Shown: one piece after another, positions 42,541-50,361 of the stretch | Numbering within the stretch: position 1 is the stretch's first letter | Layout: every line of letters starts with the position of its first letter | Assembly: GCA_963727235.1 (NCBI GenBank) | Contig: CAVSFZ010000020.1 | Location: forward strand, 186,001 to 250,000 | Source: CAVPTL01 sp963727235 | GTDB lineage: Bacteria > Actinomycetota > Thermoleophilia > Gaiellales > JAICJC01 | Direction of reading: 5' to 3' | DNA: 64,000 nucleotides | Notes under the pieces: model-generated | What the model saw: the letters and a program-made list of their open reading frames with translations, nothing else | Told to the model about the DNA's origin: nothing | Databases searched by the model: none | Made by a program: the position numbers and the translations under genes

Positions 42541-43827
42541 ATGACCCCCCCGAAGGCCCCCACACACACCCGCTTCCGCGAACGCGGCCAGACCCTGCCG
42601 CTGATCGCCGTGATGATGCTCACGCTGCTCTGCTTCCTGGGCCTGGTGATCGACGTCGGCAACGCCTATCGGGTGCGAGACGCGCTGCAGGCCTCCGCCG
42701 ATGCTGCCGCTGCCGCCGGCGCCGGCACCCTGACGATGACCTACCCGGCCAGCTCGGCGAACGCGGTGGCCGCCGCCAAGGGCTACACCTCGGCCACCGG
42801 CGGCAAGAACCTGATCAAGGGCGTGCCCGCGGCCGGCGTCGTGCAGACGGTCACCACCAGCTGCGTCCAGTCCACATCCGCGGTTCCCTGCACCACGGCC
42901 AACACGGTGACTGTGACGGAGACCGCCAGCGTGCCGACCTACTTCCTGTCGCTGCTGGGCTTCAACACCCTCACCATGAGCGCCACCGCCCAGGCCTGCT
43001 CACCGTGCAACGAGCTGCCGCTGGACATCGAGCTGGTGATCGACCGCACCGGCTCCATGGCGGACAACAACAAGATGACCAACATGCGTAGCGGACTTTT
43101 GAACGGCTTCCTGCCGGGGCTCGACGCCACCAACGACAACGTCGGCCTGACGGTGCTGCCACCTGACGTCAACGGCACCACCGATGTGTGTCTGGCGGCA
43201 GATAACAGCAACTACGACAGCACCACCCCGACCTACACAGTGGTGCCGCTGAACGACGACTACATGAGTTCTCCGGGCACGCTGGACACCACATCCACGC
43301 TGGTCAAGGACATCAAGTGCCTCAAGCCGGGCGGCGCCACCGACTACGCGGATGCGCTCGAGGCCGGCTACGCAGCGCTGCAGGCGCAGGGCCGGCCCGG
43401 TGTCCAGAAAGTGATCGTGCTGCTCTCTGACGGTGCAGCGAACATCGGCCAGAACTGTCAGGACGTGGTCACGACAACCGGCAGCGGCCGAAACAGGCAC
43501 ACGGTCACGACCAAGGATCCCGACGTGCACTGCATGCAGCCGTGCCAGACGGCGGTGAACGACGCCAACTCCTACTCTGCCGCCGGCGTGCTGGTGTACT
43601 CGATCCTCTACGGCGACCAATCCAACGCTCCGTACTGTCAGGACTACGACGGCGACAACGAGTCCCCGCAGATCACCCCGCAGACCGCAATGGAGAACAT
43701 CGCGGGGATCAACAAAGTCACCGGCGACTCGATGTTCTTCGAGGAACCTCAACCCACCGATCTCACCGGCATCTTCCAGCAGATCTCGGCCGATATGGCC
43801 GCCGGCACCAGCCGCATCACCGGCTAG
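42541..43827 (+). CDS. TadE/G-like membrane-anchored von Willebrand A protein, copy A
   Basis: The 428-residue protein has the N-terminal Flp-pilus TadE/G-like segment (RERGQTLPLIAVMMLTLLCF then VIDVGNAYRVRDALQASADA), a Cys-containing linker and a von Willebrand A domain beginning PLDIELVIDRTGSMADNN. The metal-site motif is DRTGS (Thr in place of the first Ser of DxSxS). KVIVLLSDGAANIG and ILYGDQSN follow. Such proteins sit outside the membrane near type IVc pilus systems. ATG 42541 is preceded by GGGAGG at a long spacing; a GTG at 42499 is an alternative. A frameshifted paralogue lies at 45642. Confidence 0.82.
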   Translation: MTPPKAPTHTRFRERGQTLPLIAVMMLTLLCFLGLVIDVGNAYRVRDALQASADAAAAAGAGTLTMTYPASSANAVAAAKGYTSATGGKNLIKGVPAAGVVQTVTTSCVQSTSAVPCTTANTVTVTETASVPTYFLSLLGFNTLTMSATAQACSPCNELPLDIELVIDRTGSMADNNKMTNMRSGLLNGFLPGLDATNDNVGLTVLPPDVNGTTDVCLAADNSNYDSTTPTYTVVPLNDDYMSSPGTLDTTSTLVKDIKCLKPGGATDYADALEAGYAALQAQGRPGVQKVIVLLSDGAANIGQNCQDVVTTTGSGRNRHTVTTKDPDVHCMQPCQTAVNDANSYSAAGVLVYSILYGDQSNAPYCQDYDGDNESPQITPQTAMENIAGINKVTGDSMFFEEPQPTDLTGIFQQISADMAAGTSRITG

Positions 43828-43841
43828 TAACCTTTACTAGC
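43823..43841. terminator. Small hairpin overlapping the stop of vWA copy A
   Basis: An 8-bp perfect stem GCTAGTAA/TTACTAGC with a three-base loop contains the TAG stop of the vWA gene. It lies 44 bases before the next gene on the same strand. It is AT-rich for this DNA and may attenuate or terminate transcription. Confidence 0.4.
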
Positions 43842-43885
43842 TGCGTTCGTTGTGGGCAGCGTCGCATCGGATCTGGAGGGTTACT

Positions 43886-45076
43886 GTGAAGGCACTTGGC
43901 GTGCTGCGCGTGTTCGGGCCGCTGGCACTGGCGGCTGTCGTGGTTTCGGCGGGGGCATCGGCGGCAAGTGCCAAGGCGGCGACGCCCGCCCAGGTGCGTG
44001 CGACCCGGGGCGCGTTTCGCCTGTTCGCAAGGACGCTCCCGCCCGGGATCACCACGTCGATTCTGCCTCAGGCAATCGCCTCGGCGGCCTCCTCGCAGAC
44101 CGCACTTCAGCTGTTCACCAACCCGGTGGCGGTGAAAACGCACGGCGTCACCTATCACATGTCACTCGGTGCCTTCGGCCAGGAGAACGCGTTCGGCCAG
44201 CCGCCGCAGATGGAGGTCGGCCTGAGCCGAGTGGTGAGGTCGAAGGGCCGCCCCACCGCTGAACAGGACCACCTGTACGGGTACTCGGCTTCGGGGATGA
44301 CGCTGAGCGCGAACTCCGACCTCAGCCGCCTGCACCTCGATACCGGCAACCTGTTCTCGCCCACGGCGGTGAACACCCGGTTCACCCAGTTCTCGAAGGC
44401 GAGCTATCCCTGCCGCCTGATCGGCGGCGGTCGCGGGGCGGCCATCCAGGCCAACGGCACGCTCAGCTCGAACCCCTTCCGGATCGCCACCGGCACCTCG
44501 CCCTTCTTCGGCACCATCACCACGGCGCCCAAGACGGCCACGGCGTTTTCGGACCCCGGCTGCAGCTTCATCGGCGGCGGCGGAGGGCAGATTATCTTCG
44601 GCGGGCCGGAGCCGCTCCAGACCTGTCAGGGCCGTGAATCGATCCAGGCCGGGTCGCTGTTCGGCAGCTCGGCGTGGGTGATGTCGGTGGGCTTCGAGGG
44701 CGGCAAGTCGCTGGTGCTCGCCACCCACGGCAGCAGCAGCCAGACCGAGGCGGTCGATCACATCGCGGTGGCGCTCCAGCCGGGATCCGGCCTGCAGCGC
44801 GCAGCCGTGTCCACTCGCGGCGCCACGGCGCGGATCAACACCACCGGCAACCCGATGTTCAGCGGAGACGCGGTGTTCTTCTCACACCACGCGCCGCGCG
44901 TCTCGGGCGTTCATGGGTGCGTGTGGGAGCGCCACGTGCACCACTATCGCGGCTACCGCTACGGCGGTGGGATGAGCCCGGTGGCCTCCCAGCCGTTGAC
45001 GGCGCTGTTCGATACCGGCAGCTTCCCCTACCACGGCCGAGCCGCAACCCTCACCGTGCGCAAGTACCTGAACTAG
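43886..45076 (+). CDS. Large secreted protein of unknown function
   Basis: This 396-residue exported protein has a signal peptide (VFGPLALAAVVVSAGASAASA). The mature part is rich in Gly, Ser, Phe and Thr, with aromatic-glycine strands (YHMSLGAFGQENAFGQPPQMEVG, in part), isolated Cys pairs and a basic, His/Tyr-rich late loop (RHVHHYRGYRYGGG). GGAGGG lies five bases before the GTG. It sits between the two paralogous Tad-like vWA genes, so it may be part of the same surface structure. No family is recognised. Confidence 0.7.
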   Translation: MKALGVLRVFGPLALAAVVVSAGASAASAKAATPAQVRATRGAFRLFARTLPPGITTSILPQAIASAASSQTALQLFTNPVAVKTHGVTYHMSLGAFGQENAFGQPPQMEVGLSRVVRSKGRPTAEQDHLYGYSASGMTLSANSDLSRLHLDTGNLFSPTAVNTRFTQFSKASYPCRLIGGGRGAAIQANGTLSSNPFRIATGTSPFFGTITTAPKTATAFSDPGCSFIGGGGGQIIFGGPEPLQTCQGRESIQAGSLFGSSAWVMSVGFEGGKSLVLATHGSSSQTEAVDHIAVALQPGSGLQRAAVSTRGATARINTTGNPMFSGDAVFFSHHAPRVSGVHGCVWERHVHHYRGYRYGGGMSPVASQPLTALFDTGSFPYHGRAATLTVRKYLN

Positions 45077-45079
45077 AGG

Positions 45080-45112
45080 GTGAATAATTGGTGCCTGGCA
45101 CCAATTATTCAC
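45080..45112. repeat. 33-bp palindromic repeat, copy 4
   Basis: This perfect inverted repeat has a variant stem: ends GTGAATAATT/AATTATTCAC, core GGTGCC-T-GGCACC. It lies three bases after the secreted-protein stop and supplies the TAA that ends the convergent TPR-like remnant. Confidence 0.95.
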
Positions 45113-45492
45113 GTGGGAGCGTTGAGAGGTCGCGCTCGAGCTGCTGCTTGTCCTGAGCGTCGGCGACGGCCTCAGCCAGCTCGCCTGCCGTCCGGCGATG
45201 ACGGGCGGCCCTGCCGTCGTCGCCGACCAGCGCATGCGCGCGGGCGAGCGCCTCGTGGGCGTACGGAGCATCCCAGTCGTCGAGCTGATCGGGGTGTGCG
45301 GTGCAGATCTCGAGGCAGCGCTGGGCGTGATGCAGTGCGGGCTCGCCACGCCCCAAGAGCACGTACACGCGAGAGCACAGCCACTCTGTCACGCGGGGAG
45401 AGCTCCATCAGCTCCCACACATAGTTGTAGAGCGCCCCGGCCAGCGAGCGCTCGGTGTCAGGATCGAGTTGCAGAGAGGGAATTGGCGGCAC
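45105..45492 (-). pseudogene. TPR-like protein remnant with internal deletion/frame change
   Basis: Two overlapping frames together read as one small TPR-like protein. The first (from 45492) gives LDPDTERSLAGALYNYVWELMELS and then goes out of frame. The second (about 45398 to the stop at 45105) gives EWLCSRVYVLLGRGEPALHHAQRCLEIC and AYEALARAHALVGDDG-like helices. In intact relatives as I recall them, these halves are separated by about 30-40 residues, so a deletion that also changed the frame is likely. The stop codon is inside palindrome copy 4. It is best treated as a broken gene. Confidence 0.6.
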
Positions 45493-45641
45493 TCGCGGAG
45501 TATCCCCGATCGGCTCGAGCGTGTCACTTGGCCGATCTTTAGGGAAAGTTTACAAACGCTCATTCGGGGGATGGACCCGCCTCGCCCGCTGTCGATACAG
45601 AAACGGTGGACTCCCCCTCCCCTGACCCCCGGGGCTCACTC

Positions 45642-46899
45642 ATGAGCTCCCTGCGCTCCCGACTGCGCAACAGCGAAGCCGGACAGGTTTTGCCGCTGAT
45701 CGCTGTGTTCATGTTGGTGGTGCTGGCATTTGCGGGCTTGGTGATCGATGTCGGCAACGTGTACCGCGTCCAGCAGGCCCTGCAGGCGTCCACCGACGCC
45801 GCGGCCGCCGCCGGCGCCGGGCAGCTGACGCTGCAGTACCCGCCGAACACCGCAGCCGCAATCAATCAGGCCAAGAACTTCTCGTCCGGGACCGCCGGGC
45901 GCAACGCGATCACCGGCGTTCCCAACTCGGGCGTCAATGTCACCGTCGGCACCAGCTGCGTGGGATCCAACTCGAACCTCCCGTGCAATAACGCCAACAC
46001 TGTGACCGTCACCCAAAACGCCTCGGTGCCCACCTTCTTCCTGCGCGTGCTCGGGTTCAACACCATCGACGTGTCTGCCACCGCCAAGGCATGTTCGCCG
46101 TGCAACTCGGTGCCGCTGGACATCCAGCTGGTCGTCGACCGCACCGGATCAATGTCCGCAAACGGCGGCTCCACCAACGGCCAGAACAAGTGGCAGAACC
46201 TTCAGGACGGCCTGCTCAACGGCTTCCTGCCCGGCCTCGACTCCGGTCTCGACTACGTCGGCCTGACCACGCTGCCGCCTGACATCCACGGCACCAACGA
46301 CGTGTGCCAGGCGGCCGCCAGCAGCAACTACGACAGCACCACACCGACCTACACCGTGGTGCCGCTGTCCAACACCTACATGGACAGCTCCGGCAACCTG
46401 ATCGCAAGCTCACCGCTGGTGTCCGACATCAACTGCATGCGGCCGGGTGGCGCGACCGATTACGCAGACGCCATGGAGGCCGCCTACAACGAGCTGCAGG
46501 CACACGGCCGCGGCGTGCAGAAGATCATCGTGCTGCTGTCCGACGGCGCCGCCAACAACGGCCAGAACTGCGTCACCACAACCGTCAACGGAAGACAGGT
46601 CAAAGACACTGACCCGCACTGCATGCAGCCGTGCCAGTCGGCCGTCAACGACGCCGCCACGTACAAGGCCCAGGGCATCCTGATCTACACGATCCTGTAC
46701 GGCGACCAGTCCAGCGGCCCTCCCTGCCAGGACTACACCGGCGACAAACGAAGCGCCGTTCCAGCAGCCTTGGACGGCCATGCAGGCCATCGCCAGCCCC
46801 AACAACTACTACCCCGATCCAAACCCGGACAACCTGACTGCGATCTTCCAGCAGATTGCCTCGGACATGGCAGCCGGCACCAGCCGCATCGTCAGCTAA
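45642..46899 (+). pseudogene. TadE/G-like von Willebrand A protein, copy B, frameshifted
   Basis: This is a paralogue of the protein at 42541: RNSEAGQVLPLIAVFMLVV, VIDVGNVYRVQQALQASTDA, PLDIQLVVDRTGSMSANG, KIIVLLSDGAANNG and ILYGDQSSGPPCQDY all align. After CQDYTGD the frame changes at the AAA run at 46746-46748. Reading with one A fewer restores NEAPFQQPWTAMQAIASP and the ending TAIFQQIASDMAAGTSRIVS with TAA at 46897-46899, matching copy A's SADMAAGTSRITG end. As given, the frame runs on into the convergent gene until 47183. It is a real one-base insertion or a sequence error. The ATG at 45642 is chosen by alignment with copy A; a GTG at 45606 is also in frame. Confidence 0.8.
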
Positions 46900-48086
46900 C
46901 CGGCGATCGCCTTCCAGGCCCGCACCCACGCGGGGTAGCCGACGCACTCGGGCTTACCGTTGTCACAGGTCGTCAGCGGCGCCTTGGCAAATCTCACGCT
47001 GCCCAGGTACGCCGGCTCGGTTCCCGGCTGTGCGCAGTAGCCGGCCGGCGCTCGCGCGAGCGCGGCGCAGGCGGCCGGGTTGGCCGGTGCCGACGCGGTC
47101 GAGCGGGCCACCGCAGCCTGCACGACCGGGGTGGCGGTGTAGGCCATCCACTTGAGCATGCAGTCGGGATGCGGTGCGTCTGAGCTCATCATCCACGACT
47201 CGATCCAGCCGGTCACGCCCTCGTCGGGGATCACCATCGCGACCGGCTCCCCGGCGGCCTCGAGCGAGACGTACGGCTCCTCCCCGGCCTGCCCCAGCAC
47301 CACCTCCCCGCTTGCGAAGTCCCGTGCCAGGGCAGCGCTCGATGACCAGTAGCCGGCGATCTGGGCACGCTGCTGCCGGAGCACCTGCACCGCCGCGTCG
47401 AACTGCGGCTGGGTCAGCTCGTAGGGGTCGCTGATACCCAGCGACGGCTGGGCCGACTCGAGGTAAAGCGCCGCATCGGCGATGTACATCGGCGTGTCGG
47501 GAGCCGTCACCCTGCCCGGGTAGCTGACGCCGTCGAAGACCACGTCCCAGCTCTGTGGCGCGGGCGTCACCAGATCAGTTCGGTACATCAGCGGATTGGC
47601 GCCCCACAGGTAGGACACGCCGTAGTGGACCCCGTCCAACGTGTTGGCCTGGGGGGATTGCAGCTTGGTGCTGAGGTCATCGAAGTCGGGGATCAGCGAC
47701 GTGTCGATGGGGGCGACGTCGTGGCTTGCGATCAGCCGGCCCGAGACCTCGCTGGGGGCGACAACCCCGTCATACCCGCCGGTTCGGACCATCTCCAGCA
47801 TCTCTCGAGACGAGGCTGGAGTGGTGACCTGCACGTCACATCCGGTCGCGGCCCGGAACGGCGCCGCCACACCGGCGGGGACGTACTCGCCGGGGCCGAC
47901 CAGATCGAGCTCGTGCTCGGTCGCTCCGATGCGGGTGCGCATGGGCACGCCGTTGCCACCATCGGGCAGCGTCTCGCCCGTGGGCAGGCCGTCGCCGGTG
48001 CTGGTCGCACTCGATCCTCCACAGCCTGCCGCGGCCACGAGCGCCAACAAGCACGCGCACACGCTGACCGCCAGTCCTCGTCCCAT
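46896..48086 (-). CDS. Extracellular solute-binding lipoprotein (polyamine/iron type)
   Basis: This 396-residue ABC-type substrate-binding lipoprotein has a signal peptide with Cys at AAAGCGG. The mature part has the periplasmic-binding fold of the spermidine/putrescine family: YVPAGVAAPFRAATGCDVQVTT, GGYDGVVAPSEVSGRLI, VHYGVSYLWGANPLMYRTD and DFASGEVVLGQAGEEPYVSL. The C-terminal part holds several Cys. No ABC permease or ATPase gene is adjacent, so it is an orphan. An ATG at 48086 and a TTG two codons earlier are both possible. The stop overlaps the end of the convergent vWA copy B. Confidence 0.85.
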   Translation of the reverse strand: MGRGLAVSVCACLLALVAAAGCGGSSATSTGDGLPTGETLPDGGNGVPMRTRIGATEHELDLVGPGEYVPAGVAAPFRAATGCDVQVTTPASSREMLEMVRTGGYDGVVAPSEVSGRLIASHDVAPIDTSLIPDFDDLSTKLQSPQANTLDGVHYGVSYLWGANPLMYRTDLVTPAPQSWDVVFDGVSYPGRVTAPDTPMYIADAALYLESAQPSLGISDPYELTQPQFDAAVQVLRQQRAQIAGYWSSSAALARDFASGEVVLGQAGEEPYVSLEAAGEPVAMVIPDEGVTGWIESWMMSSDAPHPDCMLKWMAYTATPVVQAAVARSTASAPANPAACAALARAPAGYCAQPGTEPAYLGSVRFAKAPLTTCDNGKPECVGYPAWVRAWKAIAG

Positions 48087-48173
48087 CCACAACCGCTTGA
48101 TGCCAATACCCCTCTGTTGGAACTCGCCAATCTTCTCATCGCTTGCTCATGCGGCGTGCGTACCCTGACTCGC

Positions 48174-48419
48174 ATGAGCGCACCCAAGACATTCCGGCTG
48201 GTGATGGATCCCGTCACCGGCGTGATCGCAACTCCCGATATCCAGCGTCAGGCGAAGTGCGATGCAGGCGTTGCCTGGCGGTTCCCGCTGGGCGCCATGA
48301 TCGCCACGGTCACCAGCGGCATGGGCATCTTCACGCTGTCCGACGAGCAGGTGGACGAGCTGGTGCGAACCGCTCGCGAGAAGACCGGCTCGATCGCCGC
48401 TCTCGCCTCCCTGAACTAG
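48174..48419 (+). CDS. Small hypothetical protein
   Basis: This 81-residue soluble protein begins MSAPKTFRLVMDPVTGVIAT, has a Cys-containing middle and a C-terminal helix (TLSDEQVDELVRTAREKTGS). No ribosome-binding site is obvious and no family is recognised, but the composition is protein-like and it fits the gap before the next gene. It is divergent from the solute-binding lipoprotein. Confidence 0.5.
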   Translation: MSAPKTFRLVMDPVTGVIATPDIQRQAKCDAGVAWRFPLGAMIATVTSGMGIFTLSDEQVDELVRTAREKTGSIAALASLN

Positions 48420-48441
48420 CGGAGTGAGGTAACGTGGCGGC

Positions 48442-48744
48442 ATGAGCCAGCCGCCACCTCCGCCTGCCTACGGCGCTCCGCAGCCGCAGGGCCCGCCTCC
48501 GCCGCCCGAGTCACGCGGCTGGTCAGGCGCCCAGATCGCCCTTGCCATCTCGACCGCGCTGGTGGCATTGCTGGTGGGAGTCCTGATCGGGATGAACGTG
48601 GGCGGCAGCGACAGCAGCAGCAACAAGACCGAGACCGTCAGGGTCTCTCACGAGACCACAGTGTCGGGTGCCACGGTCACGGAAACCCAGACTCAGACCG
48701 AGACTGAAACCGAGACCACCACCGTCACAGCGCCGACCACGTAG
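48442..48744 (+). CDS. Proline-rich small membrane protein with Thr/Glu tail
   Basis: This 100-residue protein has a Pro-rich cytoplasmic start (PPPPPAYGAPQPQGPPPPP), a membrane helix (IALAISTALVALLVGVLIG) and an external tail dominated by Thr, Glu and Val, including a TETQTQTETETETTT-like run. The tail is low-complexity and perhaps glycosylated. GAGG lies upstream of the ATG. The TAG stop touches palindrome copy 5 at its first base. Confidence 0.6.
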   Translation: MSQPPPPPAYGAPQPQGPPPPPESRGWSGAQIALAISTALVALLVGVLIGMNVGGSDSSSNKTETVRVSHETTVSGATVTETQTQTETETETTTVTAPTT

Positions 48745-48776
48745 TGAATAAAAGGTGCCTGGCACCTTTTATTCAC
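48744..48776. repeat. 33-bp palindromic repeat, copy 5
   Basis: This perfect inverted repeat (ends GTGAATAAAA/TTTTATTCAC, core GGTGCC-T-GGCACC) lies between convergent genes. Its first base is the last base of the upstream TAG, and its far arm provides the TAA of the acyl-CoA synthetase gene at 48769-48771. Confidence 0.95.
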
Positions 48777-50361
48777 TCGCCGACCGCTCGCGCTCTCGCT
48801 CGACCAGCACCCGCCGCAGCAGCTTGCCCGACGGCGACTTGGGGATCTCGTCGATGAACTCGAGCGCGCGCACCCGCTCGTGCGGGGCGACCTGCCCGGC
48901 GACGAAGGTGATCAGCTCGTCCTCACCGACGGCCTCCCTCGACACCACGTAGGCCTTGGGGATCTCTCCGCACTCCTCGTCGGCAACCGGCACGACACAG
49001 GCGTCGGCCACCGCCGGGTGGGTCAGGAGCACCGCCTCCAGCATCGCCGGCGGCACCTGATAGCCGTTGAACTTGATCAGCTCCTTGAGCCGGTCGACGA
49101 TCCTCCAGCCGCCGTCCTCGGTGAACACGGCGATGTCGCCGGTGCGCAGCCAGCCGTCCTCATCCAGCGTGTGGGCGGTGGCCTGATCGTCGTTGAGGTA
49201 GCCGAGCATCACCTGCGGGCCGCGCACCCACACCTCACCCGGAGCGCCGGGCTCGGCATCGCGACCGGTCTCGACGTCCACCAGGCGGGCCTGCGTGTTG
49301 GGCAGCAGCTTCCCGATCGCGCCCGGGTTGAGCGGATCGCTGAGCGGCGTGCAGTGCGTCACCGGGCTGGCCTCGGTGAGGCCGTAGCCCTGCTGCACAC
49401 GGGTCGAGATGCGCTCCGAGCAGAGCGTCTCGATCGCGGAGTCAAGCGGTGCGGCGCCGCACATGATCATCTCCAGGGAGGAGCTGTCGAAGCCGTCGAC
49501 GGCCGGGTGCTTGGCCAGCGCAACCACGATCGGAGGCACGACGTAGGCCTTGGTCACACGGTGATCCTCGATCAGGCGCAGGAACTGGCCCAGATCGAAT
49601 CGCGGCAGGGTCACGATCGTCGCGCCCGCCAGCAGACCGGCATTCATCACCACGGTCTGGCCGTAGATGTGAAAGAACGGCAGCACCCCGGCGATCACGT
49701 CGCGGTCGTCCATCGGCAGCTGCACACCCATCTGGAGCAGGTTGGCGACCATGTTGCGATGGCTCAGCATCACGCCTTTGGCCAATCCGGTGGTACCGCT
49801 CGAGTAGGGCAGCGACACCAGCGCAGTGGCAGGGTCGAGCGTCGGCTCGACCAGGTCGGAGGCCTCGCCCAGCATGCGCACGTACGAGGGGGCTCCGTCG
49901 CTGTCTGCCGGGTCGAGCGTGAACACGGCCTCGACTCCGGCGGCGGCGGCCGCGGGCAGCGCCCGGTCGAGCATCGCGCCGGTGGTGAACAGGAAGCGGG
50001 CGCCCGAGTTGCGAAGCTGAAGCGCCAGCTCGCGCTCGGTGTACAACCCGTTGACGGTGGTGCTGGTACCCCCGGCCAGCGCAACTCCGAAGTATGCGAT
50101 CGGATACTCGGGCACGTTGGGCGCAAAGATCCCCACCACCTGCCCCGGCTCCAGCCCCAGCCCCTGGAGACCGGCGGCCGTCCGGCGGATCAGCACATCC
50201 AGCTCGGCATAGGTGAGCGTGTGCCCCGAGGTCGCGTCCACCAGCGCCGGCTTGTCGCCGCGGGCGGCGAGGTCGGCCAGCACCAGCGCATGCAGGGTCA
50301 CGTCGGGGATCTCGATCGGTGGCTGAGGGCTGTCGTAGATCACTGGCTCGTCTTTCGTCAC
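48769..50361 (-). CDS. Acyl-CoA synthetase (fadD / 4-coumarate-CoA ligase type)
   Basis: This 530-residue ANL enzyme has the phosphate loop LPYSSGTTGLAKGVMLSH, VLPFFHIYGQTVVM, QQGYGLTEASPV, the hinge region TGDIAVFTEDG ... DRLKELIKFNGYQV and the C-terminal catalytic Lys in PKSPSGKLLRR. These fit the 4-coumarate/medium-long-chain acyl-CoA ligase branch. It is the last gene of the beta-oxidation operon, with its GTG overlapping the acyl-CoA dehydrogenase stop. Its own stop codon is provided by palindrome copy 5. It most likely activates a fatty or aryl acid that the upstream enzymes degrade. Confidence 0.9.
   Translation of the reverse strand: MTKDEPVIYDSPQPPIEIPDVTLHALVLADLAARGDKPALVDATSGHTLTYAELDVLIRRTAAGLQGLGLEPGQVVGIFAPNVPEYPIAYFGVALAGGTSTTVNGLYTERELALQLRNSGARFLFTTGAMLDRALPAAAAAGVEAVFTLDPADSDGAPSYVRMLGEASDLVEPTLDPATALVSLPYSSGTTGLAKGVMLSHRNMVANLLQMGVQLPMDDRDVIAGVLPFFHIYGQTVVMNAGLLAGATIVTLPRFDLGQFLRLIEDHRVTKAYVVPPIVVALAKHPAVDGFDSSSLEMIMCGAAPLDSAIETLCSERISTRVQQGYGLTEASPVTHCTPLSDPLNPGAIGKLLPNTQARLVDVETGRDAEPGAPGEVWVRGPQVMLGYLNDDQATAHTLDEDGWLRTGDIAVFTEDGGWRIVDRLKELIKFNGYQVPPAMLEAVLLTHPAVADACVVPVADEECGEIPKAYVVSREAVGEDELITFVAGQVAPHERVRALEFIDEIPKSPSGKLLRRVLVERERERSASE

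Noticed and set aside
46900..47183. Read-through end of the vWA copy B frame
   Set aside because: After the AAA run the frame is Arg/Pro-rich and opposes the solute-binding gene; the restored frame ends at 46899 and matches copy A.
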